A DNA stretch of 64,000 nt from Cloacibacillus sp. GTDB lineage: Bacteria; Synergistota; Synergistia; Synergistales; Synergistaceae. This document shows positions 1-8,702 of this stretch, in pieces; within the stretch, counting starts at the first letter, position 1; every line of letters begins with the position of its first letter. The stretch spans positions 17,453 to 81,452 of the forward strand of contig JAVVPF010000008.1 in the NCBI GenBank assembly GCA_036655895.1, given 5' to 3'. The notes beneath the pieces were generated by a model that had not been told where the DNA came from, did not search any database, and saw nothing but the letters and a program-made list of their open reading frames with translations. A program made the translations under genes and the position numbers.

Positions 1-523
1 GCTCGGCCATCGGCTCCGTTTCCGCGCTGTACGCGCGAGGCTCTTCTTTTGCCGCATTTTGCGGGACATTTTCTTCGGCCTTCACTTCGGCCTTCATAGG
101 AAGCGACGAATTATCGGCGCTTCCGGGCGAAAGCACCGCCGGCTTTTTTTCTTCCGCGCGCTGCTTTTGAGTTTCTGATATTTTTTCCGGCGCGGGAACT
201 TCCGGCGCGGCCTTCGTATCGCGCGCTTTCCACACCGGCGCTTCGCCAAGAGGAGAACGGGGCATAGCGGAGAGCAAAAACGCCGTCTGCTGCGCTGGAC
301 GCGGAATGACAGATGAAGAAAGCAGCTTGTCACCAAGCGCCGCCGATACCGCGGAAAGTGCGGCGCTCACCGCGCCCACTCCGCCCGTAATGAATACGGA
401 ACAGAGGCCGCCGCCGTCTTTTGACGCGCAGAGCAGAGAGACTTCCGCCGCCTTCAGCGCCGTATCAAGCCCGCAGACGGCAGGAACGTATCCGCGAAAC
501 TCCATCATGCCGAGCGCCTTCAT
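1..523 (-). CDS. EutK/EutM-like BMC shell protein, partial at window edge
   Basis: Partial gene; the 3' end lies outside the window. It starts at an ATG (523-521) directly after the two consecutive stops that end eutL, so it is the next gene of the eut operon. Residues 1 to about 85 read as one bacterial microcompartment domain: the start MKALGMMEFRGYVPAVCGLD and the later GGVGAVSAAL resemble hexamer-forming PduA/EutM-type proteins. After the domain comes a long Pro/Ala/Glu/Lys-rich linker that is still open at the edge. A single BMC domain with a C-terminal extension is the layout of EutK, which carries a nucleic-acid-binding-like domain at its end; that end is not visible here. EutK-like is therefore an inference, BMC shell protein is well supported. 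Confidence 0.8.
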   Translation of the reverse strand, partial: MKALGMMEFRGYVPAVCGLDTALKAAEVSLLCASKDGGGLCSVFITGGVGAVSAALSAVSAALGDKLLSSSVIPRPAQQTAFLLSAMPRSPLGEAPVWKARDTKAAPEVPAPEKISETQKQRAEEKKPAVLSPGSADNSSLPMKAEVKAEENVPQNAAKEEPRAYSAETEPMAE

Positions 524-526
524 CTA

Positions 527-1177
527 TCAGACCTTCGGGTTTTCCGCCACGTATTCGACCGCCGCGGCAAAGGCTTCACAGGCCGCCTTACAGGCCGACT
601 GGCTTCCGGTGAGCAGTCCTCCGCCGTAGTTCGTTTCGCTGGGCGGCGCGTAGAAGACGCATATTTTAACGTCCGCCGCTTTGATGGCGGCGTCAAGTCC
701 GTAGACCGCTTCAAGCGGCGGCGCTATGAGGTAGGCCAGCGGCTCTCCCTCGGCGATGCCGGCCGCCTTTGAAAGGTACGATCCGGTGCGCGAGATGCAG
801 AAGGCGTAATAGGGCACCGAGTCGTCGTCGTTTGCGGAGACGAAATGAGCCACGTTTTCCACCATGTTGACGGCGGCGGCAAGTCCGCTTTTTACTTCGG
901 CGGGGTTTGGCCCGGCCAGTATTCCGATTATCTCTCCCGCGTACTTAGTCGTCGCGTTGCCCGCGCCGCCGTAGAAGCTCTTCGCGTAGACCACCTCTAC
1001 TTCAGCGGCCTTCGTCGCTTCGTCCAGCGCCGTGTAGGTGACGTCGTCTGAGTCCGCCGTGATGAGCGCGAGCGACCGCATCCCGGGCGAGAGTCCCAGG
1101 TCTTTAGCCAGGGAGGGGTCGACGTTGGGGATTATCTTTGTTGCAAGTACGTTAGCTTTTAAGGGATCTCTTTTCAT
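527..1177 (-). CDS. eutL: Ethanolamine microcompartment shell protein EutL
   Basis: 216 residues, the usual EutL length. It is a tandem BMC-domain protein that forms pseudohexameric trimers with a gated pore in the shell of the ethanolamine compartment. The N-terminal MKRDPLKANVLATKIIPNVD and the inner segment SRTGSYLSKAAGI are typical of EutL. An AGGAGG ribosome site lies a few bases before the ATG. It sits 15 bases after eutC and directly before the EutK-like gene, so it is a late gene in the eutG-to-eutK operon. The two domains and the family are clear; pore behaviour is taken from the family. Confidence 0.95.
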   Translation of the reverse strand: MKRDPLKANVLATKIIPNVDPSLAKDLGLSPGMRSLALITADSDDVTYTALDEATKAAEVEVVYAKSFYGGAGNATTKYAGEIIGILAGPNPAEVKSGLAAAVNMVENVAHFVSANDDDSVPYYAFCISRTGSYLSKAAGIAEGEPLAYLIAPPLEAVYGLDAAIKAADVKICVFYAPPSETNYGGGLLTGSQSACKAACEAFAAAVEYVAENPKV

Positions 1178-1192
1178 GAGCCGTGCCTCCTG

Positions 1193-2113
1193 TTATAGTT
1201 TTAAATCTGTGCCGCTGGCTTTTTTCTCCAGCATTATCTTTATCACTTCGGCGATGTGCGCTCCCGCCTCCACAGGCGGCGTTCCGTCTTTGTGGATGTT
1301 GGATATGACCGTGCGCCGCGCCTCCGGCATCCCCACCGTTCCTTTGTAGGTGATGTAGGCCGACATCGAGCCCGCCGTTATGAGGCCTGGCCGTTCGCCG
1401 ATGAGGTCGCAGGTGACTGTGGCGCCAGTAAGTTCCGTCACTTCGTCTTCGAGCGCGACGCGCCCGTATTCAACGAAGAACGGAGTGCCTACATCGATGC
1501 CGTAGCTTTGCAGTCCCTGTAAAAGCGCGGGAAGCAGGTCTGCGATGTTTTCCGTGACGGCGGCGGAGCTTAATCCGTCAGATACAAAAACTTCGACGGT
1601 GGGGTTCTTTTTACATTTTTCCTTCACCATCTGCGCGCCCTCCGGGCTGAGCTGGCGGCCCAGGTCAGGGCGCGTCAGGTATTCATCCTTTGAATTGCAC
1701 TTTGAGCGCACGACGAAGAGCTTCATTTTTTCCACAAACTCAAGGTCGACCGCGGAAAATACGGCGTCCTGAGCGGCGGAATGAGCTGCGCGAAATTCTA
1801 GCATCGGCAGCGTCTTGTAGCGCGCGCCAGCCCGTCCTATGCCAAGGCGCGCCGGGGCAAACTGCTTTAATTCGTAAAATTCCTCTTTATGCTTCGGGTT
1901 CTCCACAAGGTACTGTTTTTTTATGTCAAATGTCGTCACGTCCGGCACGAATCCGTCGTCCACCTTTGTGATCGTTTCGGTGGTCATGCCGTCGGAATTT
2001 TTCGTGATCTCCTTAAGCACCGCTTCGCCTGGCGCGCCGGAGGCGGCCTGCCCAAGGTTCATCTCCTGTAGCACCTGTTCGATTATCGTTTTGAGCTGAT
2101 TTTGATCCATCAT
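1193..2113 (-). CDS. eutC: Ethanolamine ammonia-lyase small subunit EutC
   Basis: 306 residues. EutC is the small subunit of adenosylcobalamin-dependent ethanolamine ammonia-lyase, which turns ethanolamine into acetaldehyde and ammonia. An N-terminal segment of about 70 residues (acidic and variable, often linked to targeting into the shell) precedes the conserved core, which begins near KQFAPARLGIGRAGARYKT. Later conserved stretches include FVSDGLSSAAV and LIGERPGL, which form part of the cobalamin contact region in the family. A ribosome site GTAGGAGG precedes the ATG-ATG start; either ATG could be used. It follows eutB by 12 bases, as in most eut operons. Confidence 0.96.
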   Translation of the reverse strand: MMDQNQLKTIIEQVLQEMNLGQAASGAPGEAVLKEITKNSDGMTTETITKVDDGFVPDVTTFDIKKQYLVENPKHKEEFYELKQFAPARLGIGRAGARYKTLPMLEFRAAHSAAQDAVFSAVDLEFVEKMKLFVVRSKCNSKDEYLTRPDLGRQLSPEGAQMVKEKCKKNPTVEVFVSDGLSSAAVTENIADLLPALLQGLQSYGIDVGTPFFVEYGRVALEDEVTELTGATVTCDLIGERPGLITAGSMSAYITYKGTVGMPEARRTVISNIHKDGTPPVEAGAHIAEVIKIMLEKKASGTDLKL

Positions 2114-2125
2114 TTCAGAAGCCTC

Positions 2126-3499
2126 CTACTTATCCAGGAATACCGACGCGTCGCCGGCAAGCGGGGTGAGGAATCCCTTATCGTTAAGGAAGCCCATCTT
2201 CTGCATCCATTCCTCGAAGGGCTTTATGGGGCGGAGGCCGAAGATCTCGCGCAGCGTCTGCGCTTCGTGATAGCCGGTGCACTGGTACATGAGCATACAG
2301 TCGTCGCCCTGCGGCACGCCCATGATGTAATTGCATCCCGCGGCGACAAGCAGCGTGGCCAGGTTTTCAATGTCGTTCTGGTCCGCCTTCATGTGGTTCG
2401 TGTAGCAGGCGTCGCAGCCCATCGGTATTCCGGTGAGCTTGCCCATGAAGTGGTCTTCGAGTCCCGCGCGCGTCACCTGCTTTGAGTCGTAAAGATACTC
2501 GGGGCCGATGAAGCCGACGACGGTGTTCACGAGGAACGGATGATACCTCTTGGCAAAGCCGTAGCAGCGGGCCTCCATCGTGAGCTGGTCCCAGCCGTTG
2601 TGCGCGTTTGAGGAAAGAGCAGAGCCCTGTCCCGTCTCGAAGTACATGACGTTCGGGCCGGTCGAGGTGCCGTGATGCAGCATCATTTCGTATCCCTCGT
2701 CGAGCATCGCGGCTGTCAGTCCGAAGGCCTCGTTGCCTTTCTGGGAGCCGGCCACAGATTGGAACATGAGGTCGATGGGCGCGTTGAATTTGCGCACGGC
2801 CTCCGTCTGCGTCGTAACGTGCGCGAGGACGCATATCTGCGTCGGCACCTGCCACTTGTTTTTAAATTCGTCGAACATCTTGAGGATGCGCGCCACTGAT
2901 TCAACGCTGTCGTCGACGGGGTTCAGTCCGAGCACCGCGTCTCCGCAGCCGAGGCTGAATCCCTCCATCAGGGAGGCCGCTATGCCCTTCGGGTCGTCGA
3001 CCGTGTTGTTGGGCTGCAAGCGCGACGAGAATGTGCCGGGAAGCCCTATCGTCGTGTTGCAGTGCGCCGTAACAGGTATCTTCTTCGCGCAGTAGATGAG
3101 GTCCAGATTGCTCATCAGCTTGCAGACCGCGGCTATCATCTCCGCCGTCAGCCCGCGCGACGCGCGGCGGATCATCTCCGTCGTCGTCTCCTCTTCAAGC
3201 AGCCATTCGCGGAACTCGCCCACAGTCTGGTTCTTGTGTTCGTTGTAGATCTGCTCGTTAACGTCGTCCTGAATGATGCGCGTCACTTCGTCCTGTTCGT
3301 AGGGGACGGCGGGGCTGTTGCGCAGCTCCGCAAGCGTCACTTGAGCAAGCACCGCTTTTGCGGCGACGCGTTCCTCCGCGCTCTCAGCCGCGACGCCCGC
3401 AAGTTTGTCGCCCGATTTTTCTTCGTTCGCCTTGGCCATCAGTTCCCTTACAGACTTAAATTCGTAAGTGTGGCCGAAAAGTTGTGTCTTGAGCTTCAT
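2126..3499 (-). CDS. eutB: Ethanolamine ammonia-lyase large subunit EutB
   Basis: 457 residues, full length for EutB. It is the catalytic TIM-barrel subunit that binds ethanolamine and, with EutC, adenosylcobalamin. Recognisable segments are MEGFSLGCGDAVLGLNPVDD, YFETGQGSALSSNAHNG and IPMGCDACYTNHMKADQND, all strongly conserved in the family. The ribosome site GGAGAGG lies 10 bases before the ATG. It is placed between the reactivase gene eutA and eutC. Cofactor supply could come from the corrinoid adenosyltransferase gene at 24639, since no eutT is visible in this window. Confidence 0.98.
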   Translation of the reverse strand: MKLKTQLFGHTYEFKSVRELMAKANEEKSGDKLAGVAAESAEERVAAKAVLAQVTLAELRNSPAVPYEQDEVTRIIQDDVNEQIYNEHKNQTVGEFREWLLEEETTTEMIRRASRGLTAEMIAAVCKLMSNLDLIYCAKKIPVTAHCNTTIGLPGTFSSRLQPNNTVDDPKGIAASLMEGFSLGCGDAVLGLNPVDDSVESVARILKMFDEFKNKWQVPTQICVLAHVTTQTEAVRKFNAPIDLMFQSVAGSQKGNEAFGLTAAMLDEGYEMMLHHGTSTGPNVMYFETGQGSALSSNAHNGWDQLTMEARCYGFAKRYHPFLVNTVVGFIGPEYLYDSKQVTRAGLEDHFMGKLTGIPMGCDACYTNHMKADQNDIENLATLLVAAGCNYIMGVPQGDDCMLMYQCTGYHEAQTLREIFGLRPIKPFEEWMQKMGFLNDKGFLTPLAGDASVFLDK

Positions 3500-3550
3500 G
3501 CAGTTATCACCTCTCCATATTTTGATTGCCGTAAATATTCCAAGCTCGCT

Positions 3551-4987
3551 TTACGAGTTGAAAATGAGCGTCTTGATGACTACCGGCAGCACATGGCCGC
3601 CATATACCGGTTCTCCTATGTCGATGTAGTCTCCGTTTCCCGCGTGTATCCCGTCTATGCAAATGACGGGCTTTTTATGCTCGAGCTTTACGTTGAGCGA
3701 ATGGCCCAGCGCTTTGCCTACGTCGCACTCGACGACCACTATTAGCGGATAGGGCCCTTCGATGATCGGGGCGGCGCCGCTTATGAGAGCGTCGGCCAGC
3801 TGCTGTATCGAATCGAAGGAGCGAAATTTTTCACCGGTGAGCGAGATTGCTATGCGCTCCTGATGGCCGTTCGGCGCGTATATGGGCATCTGAAAGGCAA
3901 GAGATTTTTCGACGCCCGCCGCCGTCGCCTCGTCCGGCTCCGCCACGCGCAGCACCGGTATGTTTTTTATCGGGAGCTGCCCCGCGGCGTAAGAGATGGT
4001 GCTGCCGCTTATCTCCGTAGTACAGGTGCCCGCTCCCACCACCGTCGCGCGAATAGTCTCATAGGGGGTGTAAAAATTGATCCCAGCAAAGGCTGGATGA
4101 TTTTTTATCTGATAGCCCAGAATGACGCCGATGTCGCCGTATCTGAACGGATCGGCCTGCGATACGTTGTAGATGAAGTCCGCAACGCCTCCGGAGAAGG
4201 TGAGGCCCGATAGCTTCGGCAGCCCTGCGGGAAGTCCGCGCCCCGCGTTCGTATAGAGCGCTTTGCAGGCGTCGGAGGCGGGAAGAAGCCCCACGCCTTC
4301 GGCAAGCAGCCCAGCCATTATTTTGCAGAGCTTCGTAAGCGTCGCAACGTCGGCGCTCGCTCCGGCGCTCACCTCAAGGCCGAAATCGTGCGCCAGCTTT
4401 TCTATTTTTGGATAGACGTAGCTTATGCGGCCGTTGTCCACCTTTACGAGCCTGCCCCCGATGTCGAGGCAGGTGACGCCGCGCAGGTTTCCCTTTTCAT
4501 AGACCGCTATGTTGCTCGTGCCGCCGCCCACGTCGATGTTTGCCACTACGGCGCGCCGCTCTTCCGATATTTTGTCCGTTCCCGCGCCGCGCGCCGAAAG
4601 CACCGATTCAAGGTCGGGGCCGGCAGTCGCCACGACAAACTCTCCGCACATATCCGAGAGCGCCGAGAGCAGTTGATTTGCGTTCTTTTTGCGCGCCGTT
4701 TCTCCCGTGATTATTATTGCGCCCGTGTTTACCAGCGCTGGCGCCATGTTCGCGCTGCGGTATTCGTCGGTCACTATCTTTTTTACGCCCTCCGCGTCTA
4801 TCTCGGTCGGAGAAAGAAGCGGCGTGAAGTAAATGGGGCTTCTGTAGAAGACCTCTTTGCCGACGATGGCGATACGCGGCGCAGTGTAGCTGCTGGCGCG
4901 GTTTTCTATTATTATTTTGCTGAAGATGAGCTGCGTAGTGGATGTGCCGACGTCGATGCCGACGCTTGTTATGATCTCTCCTCCCAT
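3551..4987 (-). CDS. eutA: Ethanolamine ammonia-lyase reactivase EutA
   Basis: 478 residues. EutA is an actin/Hsp70-fold ATPase that removes damaged cobalamin from EutBC so that fresh adenosylcobalamin can bind. The sequence shows the family's nucleotide-binding phosphate loops: SVGIDVGTSTTQLIFS near the N terminus and ANIDVGGGTSNIAVYE around residue 145-165, plus a third glycine-rich segment LTFSGGVADF. The ATG lies one base after the eutP stop, so the two are translationally coupled. Length and motifs agree with full-length EutA. Confidence 0.96.
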   Translation of the reverse strand: MGGEIITSVGIDVGTSTTQLIFSKIIIENRASSYTAPRIAIVGKEVFYRSPIYFTPLLSPTEIDAEGVKKIVTDEYRSANMAPALVNTGAIIITGETARKKNANQLLSALSDMCGEFVVATAGPDLESVLSARGAGTDKISEERRAVVANIDVGGGTSNIAVYEKGNLRGVTCLDIGGRLVKVDNGRISYVYPKIEKLAHDFGLEVSAGASADVATLTKLCKIMAGLLAEGVGLLPASDACKALYTNAGRGLPAGLPKLSGLTFSGGVADFIYNVSQADPFRYGDIGVILGYQIKNHPAFAGINFYTPYETIRATVVGAGTCTTEISGSTISYAAGQLPIKNIPVLRVAEPDEATAAGVEKSLAFQMPIYAPNGHQERIAISLTGEKFRSFDSIQQLADALISGAAPIIEGPYPLIVVVECDVGKALGHSLNVKLEHKKPVICIDGIHAGNGDYIDIGEPVYGGHVLPVVIKTLIFNS

Positions 4988-4988
4988 T

Positions 4989-5465
4989 TCAGCTCACCTT
5001 TCTTTCGGAAAACGTATCTATGTAATCGACAAATTCCTGAACGCCAGTCCCTTTGTAAGCGCTGGTGACAAATATCTTTGTAACTCCGGCGCGTTCGAGG
5101 CGCCTTTTCGCCTCTTCTATCTGCTCCGGCGCGGCCGCGTCCGCCTTTGTCACGACACCTATGACTGGCTTTGCGAACATCGAGGCGAACGACGGAGGAA
5201 AGTAGCTGACTTGAGCCGTCGCGCTTTGCAGCAGGACGATGACGTTCGCCTCAGAGGCGGCGACCGCGAGGCTGCCGCGCAGACGCCCGCGTTCAAGATA
5301 TTCGCCCGGCGTATCTATGACCATGCCGCCCGCCACCTCTATGGTCTGCGTCTTGCGGTAGCGCAGCTCGTCGCGAAGGATGGCCTGCGTAAGCGTCGTC
5401 TTGCCCGCGGCGGAGGCTCCTATGAAGATGAGGCGCGGCGCACGTTTTGATCTTGCTTCGATCAT
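4989..5465 (-). CDS. eutP: EutP/PduV-like small GTPase-fold protein
   Basis: 158 residues from the ATG at 5465. A longer reading from 5513 would overlap eutS by 46 bases, while the chosen start lies two bases after the eutS stop and begins directly at the conserved core. The P-loop FIGASAAGKTTL is near residue 15, the DTPGEYLE segment is the G3 region, and TKAD is the G4 base-recognition motif. EutP has been reported as an acetate kinase in Salmonella and its paralogue PduV as a compartment-associated Ras-like protein. The motifs support a P-loop nucleotide-binding protein; the exact activity is inferred from the family. Confidence 0.93.
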   Translation of the reverse strand: MIEARSKRAPRLIFIGASAAGKTTLTQAILRDELRYRKTQTIEVAGGMVIDTPGEYLERGRLRGSLAVAASEANVIVLLQSATAQVSYFPPSFASMFAKPVIGVVTKADAAAPEQIEEAKRRLERAGVTKIFVTSAYKGTGVQEFVDYIDTFSERKVS

Positions 5466-5467
5466 TG

Positions 5468-5818
5468 TTATGTCCTCGTCATCTGGGCCGGCGTAAAACC
5501 CATGACGTCGCACAGCACCGACATGACGTCGCGCATCGCGGCCTCTACCGCCGCCACCTCGCCTGTTATCAGCAGCGAGCCGTTGAAGCGGTCGACGTAT
5601 CCTATCTGGACGTTTGCCGCCTTTGAGGCTATGTCCGCCGCTATCATCGCGCCCTCGCTCGGCGTTATCGTGAATATGCCGATGGAGCCTCCGTTGTCAA
5701 AGAGGCCGAGCTTGCCGTAGAGCTCGGGCACTGGGCGCGCGATGACATGCGCAAGCGTGACCTGTTTCCCAGGTACGAACTCCTGTATTATTCGCTCTTT
5801 GCCGTCAAGTTCTCTCAT
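5468..5818 (-). CDS. eutS: Ethanolamine microcompartment shell protein EutS
   Basis: 116 residues with a single circularly permuted BMC domain, which is the EutS/PduU form. The N-terminal segment (ERIIQEFVPGKQVTLAHVIA) is the extra beta strand typical of this group, followed by the shell-forming core with TPSEGAMIAADIA. EutS builds bent hexamers and can by itself form shells in other bacteria. It ends two bases before eutP and begins 11 bases after eutG, consistent with one transcript. Confidence 0.96.
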   Translation of the reverse strand: MRELDGKERIIQEFVPGKQVTLAHVIARPVPELYGKLGLFDNGGSIGIFTITPSEGAMIAADIASKAANVQIGYVDRFNGSLLITGEVAAVEAAMRDVMSVLCDVMGFTPAQMTRT

Positions 5819-5829
5819 TTTTATTGCGG

Positions 5830-6966
5830 CTACGGCAGCTTGCCGTTGTAGGCGTTCTCAAAGACGCGCTCGACGTCCTCTTTGGTGCAGGGCTGCGGCG
5901 TCGTCGCAAGGCAGCCGTCGGCCATAGCGTCGCGCACCATCTCCGGCAGCAGCTTATAAAAGGCGCTTTCCGTGACGCCGGCCGCGCGTATCGTTTGCGG
6001 TATGTCCATCTTTTTTTCCCACGAGCGTATCGTTCGGATGACGTTGAGCGCGCTCTGGCGCACGCTTGAGGTCGATATGTCGCAGAGATAGGCTATCTTC
6101 GCGTAGCGTTTGGCCGTCGCCGTAAGCGACGTCGAGCAGCCGGCGTTGAAGCTCATCACGTACGGCAGCAGGATGGCGTTAGCGCGTCCGTGAGCTATGT
6201 GGAACTTTGCCCCAAGCGTATGAGCCATCGCGTGATTGAGGCCCAGCCCCGCGTTTGAGAAGGCTATGCCCGCCATGCAGGAGGCGTTGTGCACGCGCTG
6301 GCGCGCCGCGTAATCGTCTGGATGCTGGTAGACGGTCAGCAGATGATGATAGATGAGCTTGATGGCCTTCTCCGCCATCGCGTCCGTGAAGTCGGTGCGT
6401 TCTGTGGAGACGAAGGCCTCTATCGCATGAGTCAGCACGTCGAGGCCGGCGTCGGCGGTCACCTTCGGCGGCACGCTCATGACCAGCTCCGCGTTGAGTA
6501 CGGCGGAGGTGGGCAGAAGGCTCTCCTCCACCATCGGGTATTTCACATTTTTTTTGTGGTCCGTTATTACGGCAAAACGGCTCACCTCAGAGCCCGTGCC
6601 GCTCGTAGTCGGTATGGCGGTAAAGGGAGACGGCGGTATTTTTCCCTGCCTGTGCGCGAAATAGACTATCGCCTTCGCCGCGTCTATCGGAGAGCCGCCG
6701 CCAAGCACCACTACGTGGTCGGGCTGGAACTCTATGATGCGCGCCATGCCCGCCGCCACCGTCTCTATATCAGGGTCGCTCTGAACGTCGGAGAATACGG
6801 TGTACTGTATATTTTCATCGTCCAGAAAATTAGTCACATAGCCTATTTTTCCGCTTGATACCATGAACGGGTCTGTCACGACAAAAACTTTCTGCGCGCC
6901 GCAGAGCGCGGAGGCGAGCGCGTCTTTGCCCATATATATAGTTGTGATCGAAGAAAATTTTTCCAT
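5830..6966 (-). CDS. eutG: Iron-type alcohol dehydrogenase, EutG-like
   Basis: 378 residues, group III iron-containing alcohol dehydrogenase. The NAD-binding GGGSPIDAAKA motif is near residue 95, and the metal-binding histidine region LGLNHAMAHTLGAKFHIAHG is near residue 260. In eut pathways EutG reduces acetaldehyde to ethanol and recycles NADH inside the compartment. It is the first gene of the visible operon, which is less common than an internal position. The ribosome site GAGGAGGGCGGTT precedes the ATG. The operon assignment to EutG rests on context; the enzyme family itself is certain. Confidence 0.9.
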   Translation of the reverse strand: MEKFSSITTIYMGKDALASALCGAQKVFVVTDPFMVSSGKIGYVTNFLDDENIQYTVFSDVQSDPDIETVAAGMARIIEFQPDHVVVLGGGSPIDAAKAIVYFAHRQGKIPPSPFTAIPTTSGTGSEVSRFAVITDHKKNVKYPMVEESLLPTSAVLNAELVMSVPPKVTADAGLDVLTHAIEAFVSTERTDFTDAMAEKAIKLIYHHLLTVYQHPDDYAARQRVHNASCMAGIAFSNAGLGLNHAMAHTLGAKFHIAHGRANAILLPYVMSFNAGCSTSLTATAKRYAKIAYLCDISTSSVRQSALNVIRTIRSWEKKMDIPQTIRAAGVTESAFYKLLPEMVRDAMADGCLATTPQPCTKEDVERVFENAYNGKLP

Positions 6967-7050
6967 AACCGCCCTCCTCAGAGACTTCGTTTATTTCTTT
7001 TTGTCCGTGGTTTATGCTTTATCCATGCAATTAAAAGTATAAAAACTGCG

Positions 7051-7137
7051 CGAAAGCGCGCCACAGCCTATCTACACAGCGGAAGCTCGGCAAAACTTAC
7101 GCGCTATGCTAGGTATTTTCCGCGCGGCGCGCTTTCG
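7051..7137 (-). promoter_or_regulatory. eut leader: 12-bp inverted repeat and GC hairpin next to a U-tract
   Basis: In the leader of eutG, bases 7126-7137 and 7051-7062 are exact inverted complements over 12 bases, separated by 63 bases. In the minus-strand RNA the second arm also contains a smaller GCGC-UUUC-GCGC hairpin (7059-7048) followed by AG and five U. The two foldings share bases and cannot coexist. This could be a terminator/antiterminator switch, such as those controlled by ANTAR proteins in other eut operons. No cobalamin-riboswitch B12 box was recognised. Function is inferred. Confidence 0.5.
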
Positions 7138-7217
7138 TTATAAATTTTTTCAGTTGAATTTTTGGCGGCTGGTGGGTACAATCCATTATTGAACGGGCTT
7201 CATTGCACAATTTGACG

Positions 7218-7240
7218 CGGGGCGCGCCCCGTCTGCGGGG
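7218..7240 (+). promoter_or_regulatory. GC palindrome overlapping the ribosome site of the 7248 gene
   Basis: A perfect 14-bp palindrome, CGGGGCGCGCCCCG, occupies 7218-7231. Its right half can also pair with the following CGGGG (7236-7240), which is the likely ribosome-binding sequence of the next gene. It could be an operator or a hairpin that hides the ribosome site. Confidence 0.4.
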
Positions 7241-7247
7241 AATTATT

Positions 7248-8702
7248 ATGATAGAGATAAAAAATTTTGGGCCGGAGCTTTTATACGGCAGCGACACGCT
7301 GATGCTTGGCGGAAGCGAAAGAAAGACGGCGAGCTTCCGCAGGACTATTGAGATGTGGCCTGACGCCTATCCCGATACGGCGCTTGTCGTCTTCGACTAT
7401 TCCGGCAAGCTCTATGAAAGCTGCGCGGCAAACGCGGTGCTCGCGGACCTTTCAAGCGAAAACTCCGTAATGCCGGATATAATAGAGCCGTTCGTCACAA
7501 GCGAACGCTTCGGCGCGACCAGCGCGGGCATCGCGCGCGTAATACGCCACTCCGTCTATGAAGAGATACGCTCGCGCGACGCTAACGACAAATTTTTCGA
7601 CGACTTGGGCAAACTTTCTACGGAAAGAATGTTCACCTACATGCTGGAGACGGAAAAAAACGTTCTGAAAAACATGGCGGCAGCAAGGACAGACGAAGGC
7701 GGCGCGCTGCTTTCCACGATAGCCTCGCACAACCTGTGGCCTATCTTCTGCCGTCAGCACCAGTATATAGAAACTCTGATGACGAAGACGATAGGCGGCG
7801 AGACGGACGCTCTGCCTGTAAAGTACAGGCTGCGTGAGATGGAGGCGGCTCACGGCGCTTTGACGCGGGAGTTCGCGCTCTCAAAATACATCATGGAGCG
7901 AGAGCTGCGCTTTCAGAAGAGGGGCGACCGTGAGGAGCTTGTCCCCTTTGCCGACCTGCTTTTGACAAACGGAGACAACACGAACACGCAGCGCTGCATC
8001 AAGATGCAGGCAGACGCGAATACATCGAACTTCCGCGCGCTGATGGAGACTGTGACGGAAAACACCGCGCTCTTTGCGGCTCTGCCCGCCTTCAAGCTCG
8101 GAGATTATATAAACGCGCCGGCGGGACGCGTGCTCTTTGTCTGTTCAAGCGGCAACGCGGCGGCGGACCGCGGCTTTGCGCCGATGCTGACGGCGGCGCT
8201 CGGCGCAGCCGCGCAGAACGCGGGGCGGGGCGCGGCAGTACTGATACCGGAGCTTGACAGATGGGGAATGCTGAACTTCCTTGATAAATTCCGCCAAAGC
8301 TGGGAGGAGCTGAGCTTTGTCTTCGGCTACGACAATTTCTCGCGCCTCTCGCTTGAAAGCAGATGCGAAGAAAGCCAGCTGATAGAGACGCTATACTCGG
8401 CGAGCGCCCAGCGCATGTGGCACGCGGCGGAAGAGGAGCGCCTAACGCGCGCCTTCGACTCCTACGTCTCCGCAGCCGACGTAATCTACAGGCCGGAGGA
8501 CTTGAACGACGAGATACGCGCGATAGAACGCGACGGCAGCATAAGCTACGTTTCGTTTGCGGAAGGCCCCTTGCGCACACTAAGAAGCCGCGCGAAGCTG
8601 CGCAGGAGCCGCAAAAGCTCGCCGCTTTGGATAACTCAGGGCGCGGAACATTTTGAAAAATTGACGCTAGAATCGCTTTTGGAAGAGGGGGAGACTCTGT
8701 GA
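7248..8702 (+). CDS. VirD4/TraG-like protein with degenerate nucleotide site, unknown role
   Basis: 484 residues from the ATG at 7248, chosen because GCGGGG lies 8 bases upstream. The layout resembles type IV coupling proteins (VirD4/TraG/TraD). LMLGGSERKTASF near residue 20 sits where their Walker A loop sits but lacks the canonical GxxxxGK pattern, and ALVVFDYSGKLYES follows like the usual VVxDPKGELYE segment. Around residue 330 RVLFVCSSGNA, and later AAVLIPELDRWGMLNFLDKF, match the region ending in Walker B, but the acidic DE pair is altered. No membrane segment is seen at the N terminus. It overlaps the next gene by a base, so the two are coupled. No relaxase or secretion genes are nearby, so conjugation is not supported; the function is unknown. 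Confidence 0.6.
   Translation: MIEIKNFGPELLYGSDTLMLGGSERKTASFRRTIEMWPDAYPDTALVVFDYSGKLYESCAANAVLADLSSENSVMPDIIEPFVTSERFGATSAGIARVIRHSVYEEIRSRDANDKFFDDLGKLSTERMFTYMLETEKNVLKNMAAARTDEGGALLSTIASHNLWPIFCRQHQYIETLMTKTIGGETDALPVKYRLREMEAAHGALTREFALSKYIMERELRFQKRGDREELVPFADLLLTNGDNTNTQRCIKMQADANTSNFRALMETVTENTALFAALPAFKLGDYINAPAGRVLFVCSSGNAAADRGFAPMLTAALGAAAQNAGRGAAVLIPELDRWGMLNFLDKFRQSWEELSFVFGYDNFSRLSLESRCEESQLIETLYSASAQRMWHAAEEERLTRAFDSYVSAADVIYRPEDLNDEIRAIERDGSISYVSFAEGPLRTLRSRAKLRRSRKSSPLWITQGAEHFEKLTLESLLEEGETL

Noticed and set aside
6967..7247. Cobalamin riboswitch before eutG
   Set aside because: No B12 box or other conserved block of that aptamer could be found in the leader.
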